Assembly: GCA_963665555.2 (NCBI GenBank)
Contig: OY762308.1
Location: 3,286,001-3,350,000 of the forward strand
Direction: 5' to 3'
Length of the DNA stretch: 64,000 bases
Source of the DNA: CAXXXW01 sp963665555
GTDB lineage: Bacteria; Pseudomonadota; Alphaproteobacteria; Thalassobaculales; Thalassobaculaceae
Part shown: piece by piece, positions 43,915 to 52,037 of the stretch
Layout of the letters: the number at the start of each line of letters is the position of its first letter
Numbering within the stretch: position 1 is the first letter of the stretch
The notes under the pieces: model-generated
What the model was told of the DNA's origin: nothing
What the model saw: the letters and a program-made list of their open reading frames with translations, nothing else
Database searches by the model: none
Made by a program: the position numbers and the translations under genes

Positions 43915-44262
43915 ATGAAAATCCTCGTCGCGGCGATGGGCGTGGCGATCGTCGCCGGCGTCGCGGTCGTGGTCGTCACGATCTACAACCGCGCGGTCGA
44001 GAAGGCCCGCGCGGCCGAGGCGGCGGCGGCGCCGATGGGCGAGGTCTCCGCGCCGATCCCGGCCGGCCATCGCGCGGTCTCGGTCTCGGCCGACGGGGGC
44101 CGGCTCTACATCCACCTGGCGCCGGAGGCCGCCCCGGGGGCCGCCCCGGGGGCCGCCCCGGGGGCCGCCCCGGGGGCCGACGGCGCGCCGGCGTCGATCC
44201 TCGTCCTCGACGCCGCGAGCGGCGCTGAAATCGGGCGCGTCCTGCTCCCGAACGCGCGATAA
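43915..44262 (+). CDS. DUF6476-like small membrane-anchored protein with APGA tandem repeat
   Basis: The 115-residue product has one N-terminal transmembrane helix (about 3-22), a small periplasmic part with AGHRAVSVSADGGRLYIHLA and SILVLDAASGAEIGRVLL, and between these four perfect 12-base repeats coding A-A-P-G. The arrangement divergent to rluD-rpoH and the C-terminal pattern match the DUF6476 family of alphaproteobacteria, whose role is unknown. Its ATG is 79 bases from the rluD start, so promoters must lie back to back. Repeat number may vary between strains. Confidence 0.7.
   Translation: MKILVAAMGVAIVAGVAVVVVTIYNRAVEKARAAEAAAAPMGEVSAPIPAGHRAVSVSADGGRLYIHLAPEAAPGAAPGAAPGAAPGADGAPASILVLDAASGAEIGRVLLPNAR
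44128..44175 (+). repeat. 12-base in-frame tandem repeat, four perfect copies
   Basis: GCCGCCCCGGGG is repeated exactly four times (44128-44175), encoding Ala-Ala-Pro-Gly units in the periplasmic linker of the DUF6476-like protein. The perfection at DNA level indicates recent slippage-type expansion. Confidence 0.9.
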
Positions 44263-44272
44263 GGGGGGATTC

Positions 44273-45334
44273 ATGGCGCGAAGGCTTGTGAACCTGGCGA
44301 GCGACAACGCCGGCCGCGCCGCGCCGGAGGTCATGGCCGCGCTGGCCGAGGCGGCGGCGGAGCCGGACATGCCCTACGGGGACGACCGCTGGACCGCGCG
44401 CCTCGGCGCGCTCGCCGCCGAGGTTTTCGAGCGCGAGGTCGCGATCTTCCCCGTCGCCACCGGCACCGCCGCCAACGCGCTCGCGCTGGCCACCGTTATC
44501 CCGCCCTGGGGCGTGGCGTTCTGCCACGAGGCCGCGCATATCGAGGAGGACGAATGCGCCGCGCCGGAGTTCTACGCCGGCGGCGCCAAGCTCGCGCTGC
44601 TCGGCGGGGCCGGCGCGAAGTTCTCCGCCGCCGGCCTGCGCGACCGGCTCGCCGCCGCCTCGCCCGCGCCGCCGGTCCACCGCGCCCAGCCGGCGGCGGC
44701 CAGCCTGACGCAGGCGACCGAGGCCGGCGCCGTGTACCGCCCGGAGGAGGTCGCCGGGATCGCCGCCGTCTGCCGGGAGCACGGGCTGGCGCTGCACATG
44801 GACGGCGCGCGCCTCGCCAACGCCGTCGCCGCGCTCGGTTGCGCGCCGGCGGATGTCACGTGGCGGGCCGGGGTGGACATCCTCTCCCTCGGCGCGACCA
44901 AGAACGGGGCGCTGGCGGCGGAGGCGGTGGTGTTTTTCGACCCGGCGCGCGCGGGGGATTTCGAGTTCCGCCGCAAGCGCGGCGGGCACCTGTTTTCCAA
45001 GATGCGCTTCATGTCGGCGCAACTCGTCGCCTCGCTGGAGGACGGGCGCTGGCTCGCCTGGGCCGCCCACGCCAACGCCATGGCCGCCGCGCTGGCCGGC
45101 GGCCTGTCGGAACTGCCGGGCGTCGCGGTCGCGCCCCCGGTCGAGGCGAACATGATTTTCCTCGAAATGCCGGAGGGCCTCGCGGCGGCGCTGGGCGCGG
45201 CCGGCTGCGCCTTCTACACCTGGGGCGCGCGCGACGGCCGGATCTCGGCGCGCATGGTGGCGGGCTTCGACACGACGGCCGAGGACGTGGCGCATGTGCT
45301 CGCGGCGGCGCGGGCGGCCGCGGCGGACGGATGA
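44273..45334 (+). CDS. ltaE: Low-specificity L-threonine aldolase
   Basis: The 353-residue PLP enzyme cleaves threonine/allo-threonine to glycine and acetaldehyde. The N-terminal LASDN motif, MPYGDD, the PLP-ring Asp at 177 (LHMDGARLANA) and the Schiff-base Lys210 (SLGATKNG) are all present, matching the beta-eliminating lyase branch. GGGGGGAT precedes the ATG by five bases. It starts 10 bases after the DUF6476-like gene and may be co-transcribed. Confidence 0.93.
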   Translation: MARRLVNLASDNAGRAAPEVMAALAEAAAEPDMPYGDDRWTARLGALAAEVFEREVAIFPVATGTAANALALATVIPPWGVAFCHEAAHIEEDECAAPEFYAGGAKLALLGGAGAKFSAAGLRDRLAAASPAPPVHRAQPAAASLTQATEAGAVYRPEEVAGIAAVCREHGLALHMDGARLANAVAALGCAPADVTWRAGVDILSLGATKNGALAAEAVVFFDPARAGDFEFRRKRGGHLFSKMRFMSAQLVASLEDGRWLAWAAHANAMAAALAGGLSELPGVAVAPPVEANMIFLEMPEGLAAALGAAGCAFYTWGARDGRISARMVAGFDTTAEDVAHVLAAARAAAADG

Positions 45335-45386
45335 CCCGCGCGCCCCGGCCGGAGCGGGCCGGGGCCGGGGCGGAACGGGGGCCGCG

Positions 45387-45572
45387 TCAGCAGCGGCGGC
45401 AGCGCACCACGTCGAAAATCTCGTCCCAGTCGCCGTCTTCCGCGCAATAGTCGAGCAGACAGCGCAGCGCCTTGTTCCGGTCCTCGAGATCGTATTTCTT
45501 CGCCGCCTCGTCCAGCATCGCCAGCGCGTCGTCCTGGACCTCGAATGTGTGCGCCGCCTTGTCGCCCGCCAT
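45387..45572 (-). CDS. Small conserved-looking protein, possible ribbon-helix-helix type, ending in C-R-R-C
   Basis: The 61-residue product reads HTFEVQDDALAMLDEAAKKYD followed by a helix KALRCLLDYCAEDG and a C-terminus DVVRCRRC. The strand-helix-helix order resembles CopG-like ribbon-helix-helix proteins, but the terminal cysteine pair is unusual. I believe similar small proteins occur in other proteobacteria, without assigned function. Start at the ATG at 45572 with GGGAGA ahead. It lies divergent to the CoA-transferase at 45703 and convergent with the threonine aldolase. Confidence 0.65.
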   Translation of the reverse strand: MAGDKAAHTFEVQDDALAMLDEAAKKYDLEDRNKALRCLLDYCAEDGDWDEIFDVVRCRRC

Positions 45573-45702
45573 GGATCGTCTCCCGTCCGTCGAATTGCGC
45601 GAGGGCGGCAATGTGGCGGCGCGGCCCGGCCCGGGTCAAGCCCCCGGACGCGCGTCCGTGCTATACCGGCGCGGCAAGCCGACCCCGGACGGAGAGTCCC
45701 GC

Positions 45703-46926
45703 ATGACCGCCAGCCTGCCCGAGGAAACCTACCGGCCCGACGCGCCGGCCGCGCTCGCCGGAATCCGCGTGCTCGACCTCTCCCGGCTGGTCGCCGGCAA
45801 CGTGGTCACCCATGTGCTGGCCGACCACGGGGCCGATGTCGTCAAGGTCGAGCGGCCCGGCGCCGGCGACGACCTGCGCAACTGGCTGGTCGAGGGCGTC
45901 GGCACCTACTGGAAGGTCTATTGCCGGAACAAGAAGAGCGTCTCGCTCGACCTGCGCAAGCCGCGCGGCAAGGAAATCCTGCTCGACCTGGCGGCGGGGG
46001 CCGGCGTCGTGGTCGAGAACTTCAAGCCCGGCACGCTGGAGCGCTGGGGGATCGGGCCGGACGCGCTGCGCGCCCGCAATCCCCGGCTGGTCGTCGTCCG
46101 CGTCTCCGGCTGGGGCCAGACCGGGCCGTGGAGCCGCAAGCCCGGCTTCGGCAGCCTGGTGGAGGCGATGTCGGGCTTCGCCGCGATGAACGGCTTCGCG
46201 GACCGGCCGCCGGTGCTCCCCCCGCTGGCCCTGGCCGACGCCATCGCCGGCCTCTTCGGCGCCTTCGCGACGATGGTGGCGATCCGGGAGGTCGAGCGGA
46301 ACGGCGGCGAGGGCCAGGTTGTCGACCTCTCCCTGTTCGAGCCGATCCTCTCGGTGCTGGGGCCGATGGCGGCGAACCACGCGATCACCGGCCGGTCGCC
46401 GCCGCGCACCGGCAGCCTCTCCACCACCACCGCGCCGCGCAATGTCTACGAATGCAAGGACGGCAAGTTCGTCGCCCTGTCGGCCTCGATGCAGGCGATG
46501 CACGAGCGCCTGATGCGCGCCATCGGCCGCGAGGACATCCTGGAGGACCCGCGGTTTCGCACCAACACCGACCGGCTGCGCAACAACGACATCCTCGACC
46601 CCATCGTCGCCGGGTTCATGGCCGCGCGCACCCAGGCCGAATGCCTCGCGGTCTTCGAGGCGGCCGACGTGACCGTGGGCGCGGTCGCCGACGCGGGCCA
46701 GCTCGCCACGCACCCCTATGTCGCCGCGCGCGGCTCGCTCGTCAGCCTGCCCGACGGGGAGATGGGCCGGCTGCCCATGCACGCGCCCGTGCCCCGGCTC
46801 TCCGGGACGCCGGCCGCGCTGCGCCGCCCGGCCCCCGGACTCGGCGAGCACAACGCCGAAATCTACGGCGGCATCGGCATCGGCGCCGCCGCTCTCGCCC
46901 AACTCCGCGAGGAAGGAGTCGTCTGA
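45703..46926 (+). CDS. CaiB/BaiF (class III) CoA-transferase, paired with a CitE-like lyase
   Basis: The 407-residue product has IRVLDLSRLVAGNVVTHVLADHGADVVKVERP, VENFKPGTLERWG and the catalytic Asp at about 179 (LALADAIAGLFGAF). Its stop overlaps the start of the next gene in TGATG, so it is coupled to a CitE-like lyase. CoA-transferase plus lyase is the layout of pathways cutting citramalyl-, malyl- or hydroxymethylglutaryl-type CoA esters, so the transferase may activate a hydroxy-dicarboxylic acid. Upstream, TGCTATACC may be an extended -10 (45659-45667), next to a 12-base palindrome GGACGCGCGTCC (45646-45657). Confidence 0.92.
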   Translation: MTASLPEETYRPDAPAALAGIRVLDLSRLVAGNVVTHVLADHGADVVKVERPGAGDDLRNWLVEGVGTYWKVYCRNKKSVSLDLRKPRGKEILLDLAAGAGVVVENFKPGTLERWGIGPDALRARNPRLVVVRVSGWGQTGPWSRKPGFGSLVEAMSGFAAMNGFADRPPVLPPLALADAIAGLFGAFATMVAIREVERNGGEGQVVDLSLFEPILSVLGPMAANHAITGRSPPRTGSLSTTTAPRNVYECKDGKFVALSASMQAMHERLMRAIGREDILEDPRFRTNTDRLRNNDILDPIVAGFMAARTQAECLAVFEAADVTVGAVADAGQLATHPYVAARGSLVSLPDGEMGRLPMHAPVPRLSGTPAALRRPAPGLGEHNAEIYGGIGIGAAALAQLREEGVV

Positions 46927-47822
46927 TGGCCCTCGAACCGAACGCGACGCCGCTCTGGCGCTCGATGCTCTACGTTCCCGCCACCAGCGAGCGTTTCGTC
47001 GAACGGGCGCACGAGCGCGGCGCGGACGCGATCAAGATCGACCTGGAGGACGCGGTGGCGCCGGCGGAGAAGCCGCGCGCCCGGACGCTGGTGCGCGACG
47101 TGGCCCGCGCGGTCTCGCGCGGCGGGGCCGATGTGCTGGTGCGGATCAACCGGCCCTTGCGCATGGCGGTCGCCGACATCGAGGCGTCGGTCTGGCCGGA
47201 GGTGGACGGCCTGGTCCTGCCCAAGGTCGAGTCGGCGGACCATGTCGGCTTCCTCTGCGAGGCCATCGGGGAACTGGAGGCGGAGCGCGGCCTCGCGCCC
47301 GGCCATGTCCGGCTGATGGTCCTCGTCGAGACGCCGCGCGGTTACGCCAATGTCCGCGCCATCGCCGCGAGCACGCCCCGGATGGCCGCCATCGCGCTCG
47401 GCCAGGAGGATTTCGCGGCCGAAATGGGCATGGCCGAGCCGGACGGACTCCAGCTCCTGTCCTTCTACCAGGGGGTGCAGGTGGCGGCGCGCGAGGCGGG
47501 GATCGTCCCCATCGGCTATCCCGGCTCGATCGCCGAGTTCACCGACCTCGACCTGTTCCGCGCCAACGCGCTGCTGGCGCGCAAGCTCGGCTTCGACGGC
47601 GGGGCCTGCATCCATCCCCGCCAGGTGCCGATCCTGAACGAGGCCTTCACGCCGACGGCGGCCGAGATCGCGCGGGCCGAGGCGATGGTCGCGGCCTACG
47701 ACGCGGCGATGGCGGCGGGCGACGGCGCGGCCGCCTTCGAGGGCAAGATGATCGACGTGCCCGTGGTCGCGCGGGCCGAGCGCGTGCTCTCCATCCGCGA
47801 CCGGCTGGCGGCGCGGGGGTAG
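46926..47822 (+). CDS. HpcH/HpaI (CitE-like) CoA-ester lyase
   Basis: The 298-residue TIM-barrel product has the CitE family pattern: RSMLYVPATSERFVERAHERGADAIKIDLEDAV, VRIN, GLVLPKVES, LVETPRGYANV (metal-binding Glu), ALGQEDFAAEMG and GACIHPRQVP. Relatives cleave citryl-, malyl- or citramalyl-CoA, or act as malyl-CoA thioesterases. Translation is coupled to the preceding CoA-transferase. The exact acyl-CoA cannot be told. Confidence 0.92.
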   Translation: MALEPNATPLWRSMLYVPATSERFVERAHERGADAIKIDLEDAVAPAEKPRARTLVRDVARAVSRGGADVLVRINRPLRMAVADIEASVWPEVDGLVLPKVESADHVGFLCEAIGELEAERGLAPGHVRLMVLVETPRGYANVRAIAASTPRMAAIALGQEDFAAEMGMAEPDGLQLLSFYQGVQVAAREAGIVPIGYPGSIAEFTDLDLFRANALLARKLGFDGGACIHPRQVPILNEAFTPTAAEIARAEAMVAAYDAAMAAGDGAAAFEGKMIDVPVVARAERVLSIRDRLAARG

Positions 47823-47863
47823 CGGCGGGGCGAGGGCGCGCGGCGCGCGCGGCCGGCGCGCGC

Positions 47864-48817
47864 CTACCGGAGGTGCAGCACCGCCTTGCCGTGGAACTTG
47901 CGGTCCAGCAGGTCGCTCGCGGCCGGGCCGACCTCCTCCCACCCCGCCTCGCGCTCGATCCCGCAGTCGAGCCGGCCGGCGGCGACGAGCCGCAGCAGGC
48001 GGGGCAGGTTGTCGCTCGGCGGGTCGGTCTCGGCCCTGGAGTAGAGGTAGAAGCCCATGACCCGCGCCTGGCCGGAGAACATGAACGGCCGCACCTCGAC
48101 CGAAATCGCCGGCGCGGCGGTGACGCCGTAGCAGACGCAGATCCCGTCCGGCGCCAGCCCCCGGATCGCGCCTTCCAGCACCGGGCCGCTCACCCCGTCC
48201 ACCGCCAGCCGCCAGGTCCCGGCCTCGCCCAGGCCGGAGCCGTCGGCGGAGACCAGCGGCGCGCCGCCGAGCGCCTCGACGAACGCCGCCTGGTCCGGCC
48301 GGCGCACCTGGGCCGAGACCTCCGCCCCGGCGATGGCGGCGAGTTGCACGGCGAAGACGCCGACCCCGCCGGTCGCGCCGGTGACCAGCGCGCGCCGCCC
48401 CACCAGCCCGCTCGCCGCGTCCACCGAATGGAGCGCGGTCAGCCCGGCGACGGGCAGCGTGGCGGCCTGGGCGTCGGTCACGCCGTCGGGGATCGGCGCG
48501 ATATACGGCGTCGGGACCGACACCAGTTCGGCCCAGCCCTCCATCCGGGTCGAAAAGCCGACGACCCGCGTCCCCTCCGGCGGGCCGGACCCGTCCGCCG
48601 CCGCCCGCTCGACGGTTCCAGCGAAGTCCCAGCCGATCGGCGTTCCCGGCGCGGCGGCGCGCGCCCGGTTCAACTCGCCCCGGTTCATCGAGATCGCCCG
48701 GACGCGCACGACGGCCTCGCCGGAGAAGGGCGCCCGCAACACCCCGCCCGAAACCCCCACCGGATCCCCCCCACCCGCCGCCGCCGCCACGCGCCGGATT
48801 TCGATCGCCTCGGTCAT
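47864..48817 (-). CDS. Medium-chain (quinone-oxidoreductase-like) dehydrogenase/reductase
   Basis: The 317-residue product has the MDR layout: an N-terminal catalytic domain with VVRVRAISMNRGELNRAR and GWDFAGTVERA, and a Rossmann domain with ALVTGATGGVGVFAVQLAAIAGAEV binding NADPH. The structural and catalytic zinc ligands of alcohol dehydrogenases are missing, so it belongs to the zinc-free quinone oxidoreductase/enoyl reductase group. Substrate unknown. Convergent with the CitE-like gene. Start at 48817 rather than the upstream in-frame codons because the family N-terminus begins there. Confidence 0.9.
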   Translation of the reverse strand: MTEAIEIRRVAAAAGGGDPVGVSGGVLRAPFSGEAVVRVRAISMNRGELNRARAAAPGTPIGWDFAGTVERAAADGSGPPEGTRVVGFSTRMEGWAELVSVPTPYIAPIPDGVTDAQAATLPVAGLTALHSVDAASGLVGRRALVTGATGGVGVFAVQLAAIAGAEVSAQVRRPDQAAFVEALGGAPLVSADGSGLGEAGTWRLAVDGVSGPVLEGAIRGLAPDGICVCYGVTAAPAISVEVRPFMFSGQARVMGFYLYSRAETDPPSDNLPRLLRLVAAGRLDCGIEREAGWEEVGPAASDLLDRKFHGKAVLHLR

Positions 48818-48965
48818 GTGTCGGCTCCCCTTGGCCCGCCATTGCGTTTCGCGGCCGGGAAAGTGCGGCGGATCGGCGGCGCGCGCAAGGGGCCCGGGAT
48901 TGCGCGCGGGCGGCGATGGGGTATCGTCGCGGCCGGGGTTCGGGAGAGGCTTCGGGAGGCCGTCG

Positions 48966-50066
48966 ATGCGCGCCGAGACGTTGTTGCCGCTGGGGAAGGT
49001 CGATCCGGGGTTGCGCGCGCCGGAGGCGCCGTTCGACATCGCGCGCGCCGCCGAGGACGCGCGGCGGGTCGAGGCGCTGGGCTACGACGCGCTGATGGTC
49101 GAGGAGACGAAGGACGACCCCTTCCTCGTCTGCGCGCTCGCGGCCCAGGCGACGACGACGCTCGGGATCGGCACGGCCGTCGCCATCGCCTTCCCGCGCA
49201 GCCCGGCGGTGACCGCGATGTCGGCCTGGACGCTGCAAAAACTGTCGCGCGGGCGCTTCTCGCTCGGCCTCGGCCCGCAGGTGCGCGCGCATATCGAGCG
49301 GCGCTACGGCATGGAGTCGGCGCCCGCGGGCCCGTGGATGCGCGACTATGTGGGCGCGGTGCGCGCGGTCTGGGAATGCTGGCAGACCGGCGGAAAGCTG
49401 CGCTACGAGAGCGCCCGTTACCGGCTGAGCCTGATGGTGCCGCTGTTCGACCCCGGCCCGATCGAACATCCCGGCATCCCGGTCCACCTCGCCGCCGTCA
49501 ACCCCTACATGTGCCGGGTGGCGGGCGAGGTCGCCGACGGGATGCGGCCGCATCCGGTGTGCGCGCCGTCCTACATCCGCGATGTCATGCTGCCGGCGGC
49601 GCGGGACGGCGCGGCGCGGGCGGGGCGGACGCTGGACGGCTTCAAGGTCAGCATCAAGCCGCTGGTCGCCGCCGCGCCGGACGAGGCGGCGCTGCGCCCC
49701 AAGGTCCGCGACGCCCGCGCGCGCATCGCCTTCTACGCCTCGACCCCGGCCTACCGCGCCGCCTTCGACCATCTCGGCCTCGGCGCGCTGGCGGACGAGG
49801 CGAAGCTGCTGTCGCGGGCGCAGCGGTGGGAGGCGCTTCCGGCGCTGATCTCGGACGAGACGCTCCACGAATTCGTGACGGTGGGAACCTACGACGTTAT
49901 CGGCGCGCGCCTGCTGGAGCGCTACGCGGGCGTGGCGACGAACGCCGAGTTCTCGATCCCGGCGGAGGACGAGGCCGGGCGCGAAACCCTGTCCGGCCTG
50001 GTCCGCGACCTCCACGCCGCCGGCGAAGCCTCCGCCCGCGCCGAAATCGCCGGAGCCGCGGGGTAG
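48966..50066 (+). CDS. LLM class flavin-dependent oxidoreductase (F420-type subfamily)
   Basis: The 366-residue luciferase-like barrel protein shows GYDALMVEETKDDPFLVCALAAQATTTLGIGTAVAIAFPRSP and LQKLSRGRFSLGLGPQVRAHIERR, which match the subfamily often annotated as F420-dependent (MSMEG_2256-like). Proteobacterial members may use FMN instead. It is only distantly similar to the luciferase-like gene at 11.8 kb. The ATG at 48966 is the family start. The restriction-modification pair begins 12 bases after its stop. Confidence 0.88.
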   Translation: MRAETLLPLGKVDPGLRAPEAPFDIARAAEDARRVEALGYDALMVEETKDDPFLVCALAAQATTTLGIGTAVAIAFPRSPAVTAMSAWTLQKLSRGRFSLGLGPQVRAHIERRYGMESAPAGPWMRDYVGAVRAVWECWQTGGKLRYESARYRLSLMVPLFDPGPIEHPGIPVHLAAVNPYMCRVAGEVADGMRPHPVCAPSYIRDVMLPAARDGAARAGRTLDGFKVSIKPLVAAAPDEAALRPKVRDARARIAFYASTPAYRAAFDHLGLGALADEAKLLSRAQRWEALPALISDETLHEFVTVGTYDVIGARLLERYAGVATNAEFSIPAEDEAGRETLSGLVRDLHAAGEASARAEIAGAAG

Positions 50067-50077
50067 GGGAGGGCGCG

Positions 50078-51130
50078 ATGCCGCGATCGGACAATATCGA
50101 AGGGCGCCGAACCGCGTGTTTCGAGGCGCCGGGCGGCGGCGCGGCGAGCATCGCGTTCGGCGACGCGCTCGATTGTTACGCGAACTGGCCGCGGCCCACG
50201 GCCATCGTGGCCGACGGGCCTTACGGGCTGGCGAAGTTTCCCGGCGACCCCGCCACCGCCGACGGCCTCGACGAATGGTACGCGCCCCATGTCGCCGAAT
50301 GGGCGCGCCGCGCCGGTCCCGACACGACATTGTGGTTCTGGTGTTCGGAGGTTGGATGGGCCGAAACCCACGGTCTCCTGAAAACGCATGGCTGGCGCTA
50401 TCGGGGCGTCCATGTCTGGAACAAGGGGGTCGGCCATGTCGCCGGCAACTGCAACGGCGCCACGATCCGCCAGTTCCCCGTCGTCACCGAAATCTGCGTG
50501 CGGTATGTCCGCCACGTCACGCTGCCCACCGGAGCCGGAACGGCGCTCCCGATCAAGGAATGGCTGCGCCACGAGTGGGGCAGGAGCGGCCTGCCGCTCT
50601 ACAAGACCAACGAGGCCTGCGGCGTGCGGAACGCGGCCACGCGCAAATATTTCACGCAGTGCGAACTTTGGTACTTTCCTCCGCCGGACAAGATGGTGGC
50701 GCTGGCCCGCTACGCCGCCGACCACGGGAGGCCGACCGACCGCCCCTATTTCTCGCTCGACGGCCGCGCGCCGCTTACCGAAAGCCGCTGGTCCGGCCTG
50801 CGCGCGAAATGGCATCATGTCCACGGCGTCACCAACGTCTGGGACGAGCCCGCGGTCCGGGGAGCCGAGCGCATCCGGGGCCACGGTCTCAAATCCGCCC
50901 ATATGAACCAGAAGCCGCTTCGGCTCGTCGAACGTATCCTGGCCGCTTCGACCGATCCGGGCGATGTCGTGTGGGAACCGTTCGGCGGTTTGTGTTCGGC
51001 CGCGCTGGGCGCTATGCGCCTCGGGCGGCGCGCCTACGCCGCGGAAATCGACCCCGGATACCACAAAGCCGCTCTGGAGCGCCTCGCCAATGAAACAGGA
51101 CCGCGCCGACGCGCCGCCTCCGCGGCCTGA
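50078..51130 (+). CDS. Type II DNA methyltransferase, amino-methyl (N6-A/N4-C), beta-class order
   Basis: The 350-residue product has the catalytic motif IV variant D-G-P-Y at 46-49 (ADGPYG) near the N-terminus, a central target-recognition part (about 140-260), then MNQKPLRLVERIL (277-288) and the SAM-binding motif I WEPFGG at 299-304. The IV-before-I order is the beta class, methylating adenine N6 or cytosine N4. The 3' end overlaps the next gene by 41 bases. Composition is less GC-biased than in neighbours, in keeping with horizontal transfer. It would protect a site cut by the neighbouring nuclease; the recognition sequence is unknown. Confidence 0.88.
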   Translation: MPRSDNIEGRRTACFEAPGGGAASIAFGDALDCYANWPRPTAIVADGPYGLAKFPGDPATADGLDEWYAPHVAEWARRAGPDTTLWFWCSEVGWAETHGLLKTHGWRYRGVHVWNKGVGHVAGNCNGATIRQFPVVTEICVRYVRHVTLPTGAGTALPIKEWLRHEWGRSGLPLYKTNEACGVRNAATRKYFTQCELWYFPPPDKMVALARYAADHGRPTDRPYFSLDGRAPLTESRWSGLRAKWHHVHGVTNVWDEPAVRGAERIRGHGLKSAHMNQKPLRLVERILAASTDPGDVVWEPFGGLCSAALGAMRLGRRAYAAEIDPGYHKAALERLANETGPRRRAASAA

Positions 51131-52013
51131 GCCCCAGGCGCCGCCCGCGGACCATCCCCACCTCGCATTGTGGAAGGCCGTTGGGCAGGCGATCGCCGCT
51201 TTGCCGGCCCGGTTCCGGTCGCCTCTCGGCGTGTCGGGCGTGCTCGCGAGCGACCTCTTCGCGTTCAACGCCGCGCTGAGCGCCACCATCGAAAGCCAGG
51301 TCGTGGACACGCTGAACGAGGCGCGGGCGACCTGGGATCCCGATGGCCGGTTCGGCGCTTACGGTTTCGTTCGCCGTCCGCAGACTTTCCCCGATGTGGT
51401 GCTGGCGACATCCAGCCCGGAGGTCGAGCCGAGCATCCTGATGGGCATCGAGCTCAAGGGCTGGTATGTCCTTGCCAGGGAACGGGAGCCGAGCTTTCGC
51501 TATCGGACGACCCCGGGCGTGTGCCGGACCGTGGACCGGCTCGTGGTGGTTCCCTGGGCGTTGTCCCAGGTGATCTCCGGGGAACCCAGGGTGTTCGCGC
51601 CATTCGTTGTCGGCGCGCGCCACGCCGCCGAACTTCGCAACTGGCACTGGCGATACGGCATGAAAGGCGGGGCGGAGCGCGCCATCGAACTCTCGACGGC
51701 GACAACGTCCTATCCCGACAAACGGGAGGAGATTTCGGACCGCGCCGCGCGCGACAGGGGCGGCAATTTCGGCCGGCTCGCGCGAACCGGGGTTCTGCGC
51801 GACTATGTCGAACAGACCTTCCGGGAAGACATCGCGGGCATCCCGCTCGGCGCTTGGCAGGAATTCCTCGCGCTCTTCAACGAACGGTTTTCCGAGGAAG
51901 ATGTGCGCAAGGGCATCGCCGCCATTGCCGCCAGGTTTCCCGGACGCGACGGCAAAGGCGAAGCGATTCGGCGGCGGATCGAGGAAATCGCGGACATTCT
52001 GGCGTCCGATTGA
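51090..52013 (+). CDS. Putative type II restriction endonuclease, PD-(D/E)xK fold
   Basis: The 307-residue product has a PD (101-102, TFPDVVLA) followed 19 residues later by E-L-K (121-123, MGIELKGWYVL), the spacing and hydrophobic context of a PD-(D/E)xK nuclease core. N-terminal helices (about 25-80) and a C-terminal helical region flank it. Location directly after, and overlapping, a methyltransferase supports restriction function. I cannot place it in a named endonuclease family. The start at 51090 lies inside the methyltransferase frame, so the two products are likely translationally coupled with methylase first. Confidence 0.8.
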   Translation: MKQDRADAPPPRPEPQAPPADHPHLALWKAVGQAIAALPARFRSPLGVSGVLASDLFAFNAALSATIESQVVDTLNEARATWDPDGRFGAYGFVRRPQTFPDVVLATSSPEVEPSILMGIELKGWYVLAREREPSFRYRTTPGVCRTVDRLVVVPWALSQVISGEPRVFAPFVVGARHAAELRNWHWRYGMKGGAERAIELSTATTSYPDKREEISDRAARDRGGNFGRLARTGVLRDYVEQTFREDIAGIPLGAWQEFLALFNERFSEEDVRKGIAAIAARFPGRDGKGEAIRRRIEEIADILASD

Positions 52014-52037
52014 CTTACCCCGCCCCGCGCGCGCCCG

